Source of the DNA: Azolla caroliniana
Taxonomy: Eukaryota > Polypodiophyta
DNA: 64,000 nt
Assembly: GCA_043228905.1 (NCBI GenBank)
Contig: JBHGNT010000017.1
Span: 12,462,001-12,526,000, forward strand
Direction: 5' to 3'
Under the pieces are notes generated by a model. It was not told where the DNA came from. It saw only the letters and a list, made by a program, of their open reading frames with translations, and searched no databases. The position numbers were made by a program, and so were the translations under genes. Position 1 is the first letter of the stretch. Each line of letters begins with the position of its first letter. Below are positions 44,109-55,430 of this stretch, piece by piece.

Positions 44109-46774
44109 ATCGGAATGTGAGCTCTTGGTACCTGAATTAGCTTGAGACTCCATGGCACGTGCGGCGACGTAAAGATTACCATTGGTCCGACAACGGTCGG
44201 GTCGACGCACCCAATCTCTCCTAGCGAGAATGCAAAGGCTTTCCCGTGTCTCTCGAGCATCCTTTGGATCCGGTCCTCTTCTGTCGGCAGTAGGAAGCCA
44301 CCCCCACTGATCTTCAGCTCTCACAGCGTCTTGTCGGTGAACCGGTGTCCTATGCTGGACGGATCTCGCAATCTTGGGTCGGTATTGACCCTCTTTATTA
44401 GTTCCCAGTTGCTCTCCGGCAAGGGAGCCACGACTAGCTTCACCTTTTGGTCCACAATTTTGTACTTGGTGTCCACAACCCCGATTTCCCTTTTGAAGTC
44501 CGCTATGACTTCGTACATCTCGACTGAGTTAACCGGTATGATTCGGTCTTCACTTAAACCTCATTCGACTACCCTCTCGATTTATCGAAGGGTTTCATCA
44601 AATGAGACCGCCTCCATGGCGTTGCCAATTCCCTCATCGTGGCCCAAGGCTCCGCACGCCTTCAAGTGCGCCTCTGTTTGTTTCCTTTCTCGACCACTAA
44701 TACCGGTTATAGTTCAACCTCCATTATTGGAGAACAAAACTTTCCTAGCTATTGTACAGGTGTGGGGTGAGTTCCGGTCATCTGGACTACCGCAGCCCCA
44801 CGCCTTGATAGTCCTTTCTAAAAATCCTCTCGGCCGTTATTGTCGAGGGTGTCCCGATTACGCTCATGATTCTGCCGCACTGTCAAAAACTGGACAGAGT
44901 GACAATCGTCCTAACTCATTACGCTTGCATAGGACGAACCATTGTCTAGCACTTTGGTCTCCATTCGAGCTGCATGATGTATGGCTCGCCGAGGATGACC
45001 GGATGGGAAGATATCTCTTGCACGAAAAAGTGTTGGTCTATCTCGATGTCCCCGACACTGACTCTGACACTCGGACAAGCCCCGTGCAACTCTTCCGTGG
45101 CCCTCATAGCTGTGCGTATCTTCCACTCAGATAAGCCCCGTGCAACTCTTCCGTGGCCCCCATAGTTGCGTGTATCTTCCACTCGTGCTTGGTGTTGATC
45201 AACCATTTCCCCTTCTTGTACAAGTCCATGGACATTAGGTTAATTTCTGACCCGTGGTCAATCAACGCCACCACTAGTTCCTTCACATCCCCAATACGAA
45301 CCAGGGTTTTTGTCGTTGCTCTTGCCCAGTGTGGCCTTGTGTAGTGGGTTTCCACAAGCTCGTTCTCCGTGGCCATTTCGTCGAGCAGCGCCACCCTTAC
45401 TTCAACCGTCTTCTCTGGTTCTGGTTCCGTCGCGAGACGCTTCCTTTTTACGAGATCCGTGATGTTGTCGTGGAACTCTCTCCTTGCTATGCCTAGCACT
45501 TCTCTCTGTGTGAGTTCTACGCGACTATCGAGGACTCGCTCCTCTAGGACCTTTCGTAGGTCCGTTAACCAGAAGCTTGGGACCTTGGCCTTCTCCTTCT
45601 CTTGAATGGGTCTGCTCTAGGTGTCATACCTCCCCGAAGGGCCTGTTCCTCCGGTCCTTCCGGCCTGCTTATCGTTGACTAGAATCTCGTAGTTCTGGCA
45701 CGCGGCTTCCACCAAGCCGGTACTTTCCTCAACTGGGTTGCTCCATCCAGTGACATCACGTACTCATTTTTCTACGCGGTCAGATTCTCCCTTCTTCAGC
45801 CTCCTTTCGGAGAAGGTTTCCAGTACCACCGGCCAAAACCTGGGGTTTGTATCGGCGTTAGCCGCCTTTCAACCTACACGAATGCCGACCGAGGCCGCAT
45901 AGTGGATGGCCTCGACGTGCCGCGTTGCGGCCTCCTCCGTCAACCTCTTCATGCCGCCTCGTCTGGGGTTTACTTCGAGCATTCTACGTGTGTTGCTCAT
46001 GTGTACCCTGCCATTCCAAAGGTATACCACATTGCTACTGAGTGCTTCACCGAAGTCGGCACAATATCTATGGGCATGGCTAAGGGTTCACACCATCTGC
46101 ACCTTTGGTTCGCCATCGGCCGCCTGTCGCGGGGCTGGCCTTTGTCACACCTTCGGGCCTGAGCGATCTGGAGATCACTCACCATTTTTGTCAGCTCTTC
46201 TGAGCCGCGCCCCCGGATGGTCCCGCGACAACGTTCGCCGGGGCCAGACCTGACTCGAGCCACCATCTCGTTTCTTCTATGCGGGTTGACCCCGACTTGA
46301 CCCTCGTTTTGACAATCGATCCGACTGTCATGGACCCCTTCTCTTTCCAGTCTCTACACTTGTCGATCTGGCCACACACCCCTTTGACCACGGCCCAGTC
46401 GACCATGAGTCCGTCGTTTGCCTCTAAAAGGAGACCCACATTATCGTGGTTGAGCAAGTCGAACGACTTAACAAACAGCAGGACCTTGTTCGTGTCAACC
46501 ACTATCCGGTACAATGTGGAGAGCCGCGCGAACCGCGACTCAAACTCCTGAAGGAGCGTTGATGCATTCTAACCTTTGCTAGGGCTATCAACCCAATCCA
46601 TGAAATCCTTTTTCAACAGCTAGAGCGAGTCATCAAAGTTGTACCATTCAAGAATCCGCTCTACAAAGTCAGCCCAATCGCGGCAACCCGCTTGTACTTC
46701 GAGCACTTCCGCATGGATGCTCATCGTCACGACCCGAGGAAACCCAGTCAGCCATCTATCCTCTGGAATGTTTC
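44109..46774 (-). pseudogene. C gag, protease and RT N-terminus, decayed
   Basis: Minus strand from 46774: gag begins mid-protein, because I interrupts it, at PEDRWLTGFPRVVTMSIHAEVLEVQ near 46750. LLQEFESRFARL is near 46555. A degenerate knuckle (CRWC) is near 46120. KEFHDNITDLVKRKR lies near 45480. The protease motif ALIDHGSEINLMS near 45255 is intact. The frame ends at EDF near 44820 in the conserved slip site. Pol follows in the -1 frame, reaching PMVIFTSPHVPW and VPRAHIPI near 44115, where K interrupts. An 80-bp local duplication near 45060-45180 repeats CCCGTGCAACTCTTCCGTGG. There are many stops. Confidence 0.84.
44762..44827 (-). promoter_or_regulatory. Predicted -1 frameshift signal of C
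   Basis: Minus strand: GGATTTTTAG (44827-44818) contains the protease stop. After 3 nt, GGACTA (44814-44809) pairs with TAGTCC (44789-44784). The loop GTGGGG (44801-44796) is complementary to CCCCAC (44767-44762). Confidence 0.7.
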
Positions 46775-47209
46775 TGTTACCGACCGGCAAAGGAGTTTGG
46801 AGTGTGAAACGAAGGAGTTATTTAATTATTAAGGAATGGTTGTAAGTGAGCTATTAGTGTGGACGGACGGACCAGAATCGGTATGCCGTTCCGAATCGGG
46901 ACCGATCCCGAATAGGTGCGGATGGCACCGTTTTGTACTACAAACCGGAAACCTATTTAAAGGCCCGGATACAATGTAATGTGGAGCGGATAATTAATGA
47001 AGCTTAGTGTTTTTATCTCTTTGTGTTAATTGCCGTTCTGCATTCATTTTTATATCTTACGCATGTGATTATTAAGGACGATCTTGCTAAGTAACCTAAT
47101 TCAGTCGGATTAATCGTTGAGCCTAATTCTCTTGCCGTAACACCCCTTTGGTGAAGTGTCTTCCGTAGACACCCTGTGTTAGGCCATTGTCCGGCCCTAA
47201 GAGTTAACA
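46775..47209 (+). repeat. 5' LTR of I (435 bp)
   Basis: It runs from TGTTACCGACC to GAGTTAACA. It includes a possible TATA TATTTAAAGG near 46953. No second copy is in the window, so the ends are inferred from TG/CA, the C junction and the primer site. Confidence 0.7.
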
Positions 47210-47216
47210 CAGCTTT

Positions 47217-47234
47217 TGGCGACCACGATTCCTG
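47217..47234 (+). other. Probable primer-binding site of I
   Basis: TGGCGACCACGATTCCTG lies 7 nt after the LTR end. It is not the iMet site, and the tRNA was not identified. Confidence 0.6.
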
Positions 47235-47270
47235 TTTTTGCAGTGAACGACGGCATGAATGGATGACTAG

Positions 47271-49042
47271 ATCAATGCACGACCTGGTTATAGATCGAAC
47301 TCGACGCAAAGGAGACGTGAGGCTTTCCAACAAGCGGCGCAAGAAATTAGAGCGGATCGCTCGTTTTCCAACGTAATTCGGAGAGTAGCGGAGGAGTCCC
47401 TCTGGTTACAGCAAACATCGCACCCAGACGACGGCAACAACCTAAGCAACCTCCGGGAAACCGAATCCCTTCTCGAAGCGTTGGCAAGCGGAGAAGGCGA
47501 AGCAGAAGCCTTTTCAGCGTATGAATCGGATTCCGAAGGGGGATACAAAGTGCACATGAACTACCGTAGCAGCAACGACACCCCGGGCAGAGCGGAGGAT
47601 GAAGGATCAGACACCTTACCGACACCGGAACCGGAAGTGCTAAGGCTGGAACCTCCGGAACTAGAAGTAGAGGAAGAGCGACCTCCGACACCGGAAGTCG
47701 AGGTGAGGCCTCCATCACCAAAAGAAGAGGAAAGACCACCGACGGCGGAGAAAAACCAGGAAGGACCACCAACACCGCCAGCCCGCGCACGGATACCAGA
47801 CAACGACATGCTGTTCCAGTACTCCAAGTATAGAGATGATCCGGACGCGGAAGCTCATGTTCACGCCTTTGAACAGACATGGGAAGCAAACCATGTTTCC
47901 CAGCGATTGACCCCGGAGGAAGAGGAACGCTCTAAGATAGCGGAATTTGGCGTCACATTGGAGGGACCGGCAGCAAGATGGCACCGGACGCAGGACCCGT
48001 CTACCATCACCACCTTCGCAGATTTTAAAGCTAAATTCTGGCATTTTTTCCACAAGGAGGTGGACCAGACAGTAATGGTGGGCTTGTTTTATACCATCTG
48101 ACAGGAGGCAAGGGAGAGCATTCCCCAGTTTGTCATCCGGTTTCAACGGATGCATAGTCAGCTTGCCCGCGCACCCCCGGAGGAGGAATTACGGACTATA
48201 TTCCTCCTAAATGCCGGGAACCCCTACGCACGGTTTGCATGGTAATTGACTTCCGCGCAAGTACCATCGACCAGGTCATTTACTGGGTGAGAGAGATGGA
48301 AAAGACAAGCTCCTGGCTCACACTGGGAGCACTCCAACGGGCGTTATTGTTCGATGAAGACCTCCGGTTTCGGCAAGCAATGCAGTGCACAACCTGCTTG
48401 AATTCCAGACACTCGGCACTAGAATGCACTATGAGGACGCAATGTGTAATCTGTCAATCCAAGGGCCATACGACGGATAGGTGCGAGTATAATCTATTGA
48501 ACCGGCAAGCACCGCCCGTCCGACAAATAGAGCCACGCAGCAACCGGGATGAAGAAGAGGAACATTGGCGGCGAATGGACCGATACCGACCGGCACAGGA
48601 TGTCCGGTATGGTGATCGACGGGAGAATGATGTCCGGTACGGTGATTGGAGGGATAACTACGACCGGTATGATAGATATGATCGGTACCAGGATTAAAAT
48701 AGACGATACGAACATTACGACCGGGAGCACTCCCCCGGGTATCGTCAGCAACAGGAGGAATACGGCAGATATAACGACCAACCTCGTCAAGAGTACTGCA
48801 ATAAGAAGAACTATAGCAAAAAACGGCATTTCAAAAAAGGTGGCCACCCACGGGATCTGGAACAAGGAGCTTAAAGCCAACCGACCCAAAACCCCGCGCT
48901 TACCACAGGACCTGCCCCGGGTACAACAAACAATGCCGAATCCAGCAATACCCGGAAAGCCTACTGCTACTACTACCGTCAAGAAGGCCATTATAGTAAT
49001 CAATGCCCGGCGAAGAGCTATGACAAACGACCGGCAGTAAAT
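47271..49042 (+). pseudogene. I gag with two zinc knuckles, broken
   Basis: An open frame from 47271 has no ATG near its start and follows a TAG. It runs through a Glu/Pro-rich stretch with repeated PPTPE-like motifs (47640-47790) to a gag core (WEANHVSQRLTPEEEERSKIAEF, ARWHRTQDPSTITTF). A TGA at 48099 interrupts it. A frame change near 48238 leads to two adjacent knuckles, CTTCLNSRHSALEC and CVICQSKGHTTDRC, near 48390-48475, both CX2CX4HX4C. A long Arg/Tyr/Asp-rich tail follows, with further frame changes to 49042. Confidence 0.82.
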
Positions 49043-50242
49043 ATGGTAGTCCCTGAAGTGGCAGATCTGCAGCAGGTGACCACAAGGTCGAAGGGCATGG
49101 CCAAGGAATGGGAGACGCAGGAGACCATCCGGAAGCAAGCGACGGAATGGGTGAAGAAAGCAAACGAGCAAAACGTAACAGACTTAGAGCGGCAAAAGGA
49201 GAACACCGTAGGGCTTGCCGGCGGCAGTCACTCCGAGAACGAGACATGGCAGGCGTTGCAAGAATGCCAGATTACACTGCCACTAGGAAGACTCCTACAG
49301 CTCGTGCCGAGATTCACGAAAGGACTGAAGAGAACCATGATGGAAGGAGAATCATCACCGGCATCGGTACTCTTCTCGAATCCGGAGGAGGAACCAACGG
49401 TGGTGGACACCAACAGTCCGGTAATTACTGCCATTGTAAAAGGGAAAGAACTCCCCGGCACAGTAATAGACGGAGGCTCCGGTGTGAATGTAATAAGCCT
49501 CCGGACGTGTGATGCCCTGGGAATCCACGAGTGGGAGTCGTGTCCGTTCTGGTTACAGATGGCCGATACAAGCTTAGTGCGGCCGACAGGATTATTACGA
49601 AAATTAGAAGTCACCTTTGGCGGTCATACATTTCACATCTCGGCAGTAGTGCTACAATTACAGGCACAAGGCGCGTACCCACTATTGCTGGGGCAGCCAT
49701 GGTTGAAAATGGCACATATCAAACAGAATTGGAGGAAAAATATAATTACCTTCCGGCGAGGAAAAGCCAAGGTACGTGTACCAACACAGCCAAGGACGAG
49801 CACTGGCAAGGAATGTACACCGTTGTATGCAGAGTGCGTCAACATGCTAGAAGGGTTAGTTGACGAAGAAGAAGCTCAGTACTTGCAGGAAAACCCGAAG
49901 ATCGTACCCCTCTTCGAAATTGACATTGCCAAAGCAGTAGCACCATACTTACCGCAGCCGGAAGAGACTGAAGCAGAACCGGATAAGGACGCAATCCGAG
50001 AGTTAGGGCAAGCGCAGGAAGCGTTGGAATGGGAAATGGCCGTTTCACAACGCGTAAAAGCGTCGCAACTTGAAGAGGTGAAGCTAGGGACCACAGACGA
50101 AGCAAAACCGGTGCACATCGCCAAGGTGATGAAGTCCGAAGACAAAACGGCGATGATCACACTTCTCACGGAATTTCGCGACGTGTTTGCCTGGTCATAT
50201 GAAGACATGCGAGGGCTCGACCCTCAATTATACCAGCATTAG
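49043..50242 (+). pseudogene. I protease and RT start
   Basis: The frame is open over 399 codons. The protease motif VIDGGSGVNVIS near 49470 has DGG where most retropepsins have D[ST]G, and LLLGQPWLKMAHI near 49690 is the family C-terminal motif. The RT N-terminus (LLTEFRDVFAWSYEDMRGLDPQLYQH) ends at a TAG (50240-50242), where a Gln codon would fit. There is no separate start, and it was part of the polyprotein. Confidence 0.85.
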
Positions 50243-51645
50243 ATTCACTTGAGCAAGGACGCAAAACTAGTAGCACAAAGACGGTACCGGATGAATCTCA
50301 ATTATGCCGCCAAAGTCAAGGAGGAAATCGACAAACTGCTAAGAGTTGGCTTTATCCGTCCTGTAAAGAAAGCGACATGGCTGAGCCCGATTGTAGTCGT
50401 ACCAAAGAAGAACGGAAAAATTCGAGTTTGTGTGGACTACCGGAAACTCAATGCGGCTACGATAACGGATGCGTTTCCACTTCCGTTCACAGATGGAGTG
50501 TTGGATTCCGTCGCCGGCCATGAGGTCTATAGCTTTCTAGACAAATTCAGCAGGTATAATCAGATCAGGATGCACCCTAACGACCAAGAGAAAACGGCTT
50601 TCGTCGCCGAATGGGGGGTGTTTGTGGCCGTGGTGATGATGTTCGGACTCAAAACGGCACTGGTAACATTCCAACGAATCATCATGTAAATCTTTGGTGA
50701 ATATATCCCGGCTTTTATGCAGGTTTTCCTTGACGATTTCACCGTCAATAGCCAGGAAGAGGATCATTTGCAGCACCTCCGTCTTTTTCTAGAAAAGTGT
50801 AGAGCGTACCGGCTAAGCTTGAATCCGGCGAAGTGTGTATTTGGCATGTCCAGTGGAACCCTACTAGGACATATTGTGAGCAAGGAAGGCATTACAGTCG
50901 ACCTGGACAAAGTGAAAGCCATATTAGAAGCACCAACGCCGGCAATGGCAAAGGCATTGAGCCGGCTCTTAGGCTAGATCGGGTGGCACAGCCGGATGGT
51001 CCGATGCTTGGCCGACCTGGCTACACCGTTGCATGCCGCGGTACATCGAACACCATTCCAGTGGACCGACATCGAGGATAGCGCGTATAGGGCCCTCAAG
51101 GTACTATTGTCGCAAGCACCGGTAGTGCAGCCTCCGGATTGGAGTAAAGAATTTCATGTGTTCGTGGACGCCTCCGACATCGCAATCGGAAGCGCACTGA
51201 TGCAACTTATGGAGCCAAAGTGGTACCGGCCAGTGTACTATGCCAGCCGAAAGCTATCCCAAGCGGAACGGAACTACTCTACCACGGAACGGGAAGCTCT
51301 AGGGATGATCTATAGTGTGACAAAGTTTCGGCATTATTTATTGGGAAGGAAGTTTTCCTTCCATGTAGATCATTCGGCACTCCTCTACCTGGTGTCCAAG
51401 GCGTCACTCACCGGTAAGTTGGCCCGGTGGACCTTACTGTTACAAGAATTCGAGTTCGAAATATTTCACCGACCCGGTATACAGCATGCTGTAGTGGATT
51501 ATTTAAGCCGATTAGAGTCCGGAGAGACGGGCGACAGAGTAGCGGACGAGTTTCTGGATGCGGAGTTGTTTCGAGTCACTACGGAAATGGCAGCAGATGA
51601 AACGGTGGCACAGGAAGACAAGTGGCTCACAAATATGCACTAGTT
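50243..51645 (+). pseudogene. I RT and RNase H, three stops
   Basis: RT reads KKATWLSPIVVVPKKNGKIRVCVDYRKLN near 50370. The catalytic VFLDDFTVN near 50722 has FLDD. RNase H contains FVDASDIAIGSALMQ near 51162 and RKLSQAERNYSTTEREALGM near 51250. Stops lie at 50687 (TAA), 50975 (TAG) and 51641 (TAG), all in one continuous frame, so three or four point changes would account for the loss of the frame. Confidence 0.88.
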
Positions 51646-53063
51646 TCTGAGCACAAGACTACCTCCGGAGGAGATGAACCGGGACGAAAGGAAACGCCTC
51701 GCGTTGCAAAGCCGACATTTCTGCTTATTGTGAGACACACTTTACCACAAGGGCGCGACGGCATATGGAGACGGGTTGTGCGTAACGATGAAAAGGACCT
51801 CATACTGAGGGAAGCCCACTGCGGAGTTGCCGGAGGTCACTATGCCGGAGATGCGACGACCAGGAAAATATGGCAAAGTGGCCTATGGTGGCCAACTACA
51901 TTAAGAGATGTTGTACGGTACGCAAAAGAATGTGACCTATGCCAGCGAATGGGCCAGCCAACGGAGCAAGCTCGGATGCCACACCAGCCTGTACTACCAC
52001 TCGAACCATTCCAGAAATGGGGGCTGGACTTTGTTGGACCGTTCAAACCACCGGCAATGAGAACAGGTAATCGGTACATCATCGTCGCGACGGATTACTG
52101 CACGAAATGGGTGGAGTCCAAAGCCTTAAGAGACAACACCGTTGCGTCAACGGCAAAATTTTTATACGAATACATCTGGTGTCATTACAGATGCCCAATA
52201 GAATTAATAAGCGACCAAGGGGGGCACTTTCTCGGCCAAGTAGTTGAAAGCCTGACGACATTCTATGCCGTTGTCCATAAACGGAGCACACCGTACTATC
52301 CGCAAGCAAACGGGTTAGTTGAGTCGACGAACAAAACGCTCCAGAATATCCTCCGGAAGATCGTCAACGAAAACCGAATGGATTGGGATACCAAGCTACA
52401 TATAGCGCGCTTTGGGCATACCGGACAACATACAAAACGAGCATCCGAACAACACTGTTCCGGTTAGCGTTCGGACTAGAGGCGGTCATGCCGGTGGAAT
52501 TCCAAGTACCAAGCTTACGGATCCAGCTACAGGAACGACTGAACGAGAAGGAGTCGGAGGCAATACGGTTAACGGCGTTGTGTGAACTCGAGGAACAACG
52601 ATTGGCAAGCATCCTGCACTTAGAATTGGAACAACGGCGACGGAAAGCATTTGTGGACCGGCACCGGAAAGGAAATGAAAAAATGTTTGAAATCGGCAAG
52701 CCGGTGTTAGTATTTCAGACCCGGATGGGCAAGATGCTGGGTAAACTACGATTTAGGTGGACCGGCCCGTATTGGCTAACACGTGAGTATAATGGGTCCT
52801 ACCAGTTAGGGACACTTGCCGGCGAAGTGCTAGGCAAATGGGTCAACGGATTCAGATTGAAGCCATATAGAGGACTGATGCCCAAGAACCCATTTGAGCA
52901 AAGGACCGACACCGGATCGGGAACCGGTGCGGAAACGGCAACCTGTGAGGGAAACGACAACCACCAAGACGAAGGAGACGGCAAGCTGGTAACTGGGGAG
53001 AATGAGGCGACGACAAACCGTAATGAGGCCGGTAAGGGTCCGATAGGACCAATGGACAAGTAA
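51646..53063 (+). pseudogene. I integrase, frameshifted
   Basis: The zinc region reads HCGVAGGHYAGDATTRK ... CDLCQRMGQ near 51820-51955. The core has its first Asp in WGLDFVGPF near 52021, second Asp in LISDQGGHF near 52207 and Glu in GLVESTNKT near 52318. A frameshift near 51730 separates it from RNase H, and a second near 52380 separates the C-terminus, open at 52383-53063. The C-terminal part includes MPVEFQVPSLR and a GPYWLTREYNGSYQLG core, ending in a Glu/Thr/Asn-rich tail at TAA 53061-53063. Confidence 0.88.
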
Positions 53064-53440
53064 CCTCACACTAAATTTAAAAAGAAACAAAAAAAGAAGA
53101 AGAAGCGAAGTAATCATGCAAAAGCGAGGTATGAACGGACGAGAGAGTGAGGAGCGAAAAGGTACGTAGTGGGCATTTAAGCGCCGCCATAGGACATAAT
53201 GCTATTTTAGTACACGACGTGCACACGCTCGAAAAAGGCGCCAGAATGCACAGAGAAAAACCACAGCGCATGGAGACCTTCTCATTTCGCGAACCCAGGA
53301 GCACAGAAGCACCAAGGCATTGGAAGATCAGCAGACGAGAACCTACGCACAGAGAACCCCCGCTTTCTAAACTCTCTCTCTCTCACTCTCACTCTCATCA
53401 CCATCCAACCTCGCCACCACAATCCGACCTCGACACAGAC
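53064..53440 (+). other. Spacer between I integrase and extra ORF
   Basis: A purine-rich stretch (AAGAAGAAGAAG near 53090) and a TC-rich stretch (TCTCTCTCTCAC near 53370) lie just before the ORF. The TC run ahead of an ATG resembles a leader or promoter region, but no TATA box is clear. Confidence 0.4.
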
Positions 53441-54280
53441 ATGGACCCCCAAACGCTGTCGGAAGCCGCCAAGAAATGGCTAAGGCAACACGGGCTCGAG
53501 GGCTTCTTGACGATTATGGAGGCACCGCCACACAAAGAAGCCGACAAGGTGATCAAAGAAATCGACACAGAGGTCATAACGGAGGAGGCGATGCGTTCGT
53601 TAACAGGCCTTCCGGAGGGAGGCATATTCACGATCGACAATCTGACCTCGGAGCAACTCATCAAGTATTTTGGTGAGTACTCCCTAGCCAGCAAGGGCTA
53701 CCGGACACAGGGCAGCGGAGATATGTTGTTCGGTGAGATTGCCCATGTGCTCCACGAATACGGCCATGTGTACCCTAGACCCCCTGTCATGCCGCAGAAC
53801 CAGGCAGGGATGATCATCGCCACCTATGAAGGGATCAAGGTGGATTGGCCGGTAGTGATCGCAGAGGGTTTGTGTGCGGCGATCGAGATCGTCAGAGGAA
53901 AAGATGGCAAAGAAGGCTGAGACGGACGGAAGATATGGCACGCAGTAACGCAGTGGTTCACCTTGATTGTGCCACCCGTCCAGCCCGTCCAGCCCAAGAA
54001 ACGGGGAAGAGTGGCGGACGGCACCCCAAAGACTGCTTCCAAAAGACAACAGTTGCTGGCCTCTAAGGCCACTAAGGGGAAGGCGGTGAACGCAGAACAG
54101 GCGGGAAAGGAGCGCGCCAGGCGGAAGTGGCCAACGGATGCACAGGAGGAACCACCGGTACGGCCCGTAAAGATTACACTCCAACGACCGGTGAATAGAG
54201 AAGCAGACCCCTTGGCGGCGAAAATCAATGTCGGGACTCAGGAAGAGGAAATAGAGGAGGAGCCAACGGAGCACCTCTAG
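53441..54280 (+). pseudogene. Extra 3' ORF of I, one internal stop
   Basis: An ATG at 53441 opens a 160-codon frame (PQTLSEAAKKWLRQHGLEGF, YEGIKVDWPVVIAEGL) to a TGA at 53918. The same frame then reads on to 54280 (VPPVQPVQPKKRGRVADG, Lys/Arg-rich then acidic). The first part resembles, from memory, 'putative plant transposon protein' domains found in Athila/Tat-like elements; no search was run. It lies in sense orientation between pol and the expected 3' LTR, the usual site for additional ORFs in the Tat branch. Function is unknown. A Pro/Glu-rich continuation in shifted frames reaches about 54730. Confidence 0.6.
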
Positions 54281-54913
54281 CGACGGTCATCGGCAAGGAC
54301 CGTTGAGGCAGCCAGGAAACATTCGGACCCTCAGATGGAGGGAACACCGGCTCCCATACTGAGACTCCCACGCCAAGGGAGGAATCGGAACCGGTGCGCA
54401 TGGCACCGGAATCAGAAGCCCCTGCACCACCGGCAGCACCGGCAAGTCCCGTACCGCTAGAGCCGGAAAGGTCAATGCAGCCTCCCTCGGCCAACCAAGA
54501 AGAAGCGCAAGGCGAACCAGGACAGCAGGGTGGTCCACGGGCAGAAACGAAATTGCAACTCGGCGCAATCAGGCGGGACCACCCACCCACAAGCGAGCCC
54601 ATCCGTCAAACCTCCGTGCAAGCGCAACAACAATGCACCGGTGGATAGGCGAACAGATTGCCGAAGCAGTGGGGTATATTGAGGCGGAAGAAAGAGCGCA
54701 AAGCGAACAGTTGCTCGTCGCAACCGAATAACTAGAGACGGCCCGGTCCAGAATCCGGTGCCTTGAAAAAGACTTGGATCAGGTCACGACAGAAATGGCC
54801 AAAATGGCCTTAACGGCAACACAAATCCAAGCACCGGTGACTCCGGTAAGTGTACAGAATAAAGAAATAGACCAACCTGTACATACTAATAAAACCCCGG
54901 CAACGGAAACCGT
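54281..54913 (+). other. 3' part of I before E
   Basis: Coding-like but broken sequence rich in Pro, Ala and Glu codons (APAPPAAPASPVPLEPE near 54405) runs to about 54730. It is then non-coding up to E at 54914. No LTR start or polypurine tract of I is seen. Confidence 0.45.
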
Positions 54914-54998
54914 TGTCGTAGTGTAGGTTGCACACTATGTGGAAATTATATTTTTGTCCCTCCGGATAGAGAATGGAGTGCTCGGTGAGAACCGGAAG

Positions 54999-55183
54999 AA
55001 AACGGCATACCGGCAAGGAGGAAAACGACATACCGGCAACGAGGAAAAACGGCATACCGGCAAGGAGGAAAACGGCATACCGGCAAGGAGGAAAAACGGC
55101 ATACCGGCAAGGAGGAAAACGGCATACCGGCAAGGAGGAAAAACGGCATACCGGCAAGGAGGAAAACGGCATACCGGCAAGGA
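54999..55183 (+). repeat. 23/24-bp minisatellite in E LTR 1, 8 copies
   Basis: Units AAAACGGCATACCGGCAAGG-AGG alternate between 23 and 24 bp through a variable A run. There are eight copies here against four at 61586-61676. The difference accounts exactly for the 94-bp length difference of the LTRs. The repetitive open frames read from it are by-products. Confidence 0.95.
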
Positions 55184-55430
55184 AGAGCCGGATAGAGAGA
55201 CATAAATGTAAAAATAAAGGAAATACTCACTACTGCGCAGGGCGTGATTCGAACTCTGCACCTCCACGTTGACAAACCCCAACCTTACCATTACATTAAA
55301 TTATCTTAAGTGTTTTAAATATAGATTTAATATGTATAAGACCTTTATTTATGCATACCTTTATTAAAAGGTAAATCGTGTATTTCTTTAATATATGAAA
55401 AAGAAAAAACACGAGACACTAAAAATAACT

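Larger units (their letters stand above)
21382..46774 (-). mobile_element. C, minus-strand Gypsy element, host of a large nest
   Basis: Pieces of a single Gypsy polyprotein are found in order on the minus strand: 3' LTR (21382-22139), integrase (22140-23605), RNase H (27585-27671), RT (33922-34922), then RT start, protease and gag (44109-46774). The gaps are filled by D, G and K. At 46774 gag is cut by element I, so the gag start and 5' LTR should lie to the right of the window. Two parts are lost: about 110 codons at the D junction and about 14 codons at the G junction. Gag motifs are closest to those of D. Confidence 0.85.
46775..54913 (+). mobile_element. I, Tat/Athila-like Gypsy element inserted in C, 3' end interrupted by E
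   Basis: A 5' LTR, primer site, gag with two knuckles, protease, RT, RNase H, integrase and an extra 3' ORF are present. Motifs such as DVFAWSYEDM, the QANGLVESTNKT integrase block and MPVEFQVPSLR are typical of the plant Tat/Athila branch. Single stops and frameshifts break an otherwise well-kept polyprotein. C gag runs up to its left end at 46774. Its 3' LTR is not in the window because E inserted at 54914. Confidence 0.87.

Noticed and set aside
46775-47209. Possible solo LTR rather than the 5' LTR of I
   Set aside because: It is followed directly by a primer site and by gag-pol in the same orientation, so a 5' LTR is the simpler reading.
47347-48155. Long minus-strand frames opposite the I gag
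   Set aside because: The plus strand carries gag motifs and knuckles. The minus frames have no recognisable motif and reflect GC-rich codon composition.
54810-55291. Minus-strand repetitive protein frames rich in CRYAVF and PPCRY, and the plus-strand equivalent
   Set aside because: They are read from the LTR minisatellite and change with its copy number.
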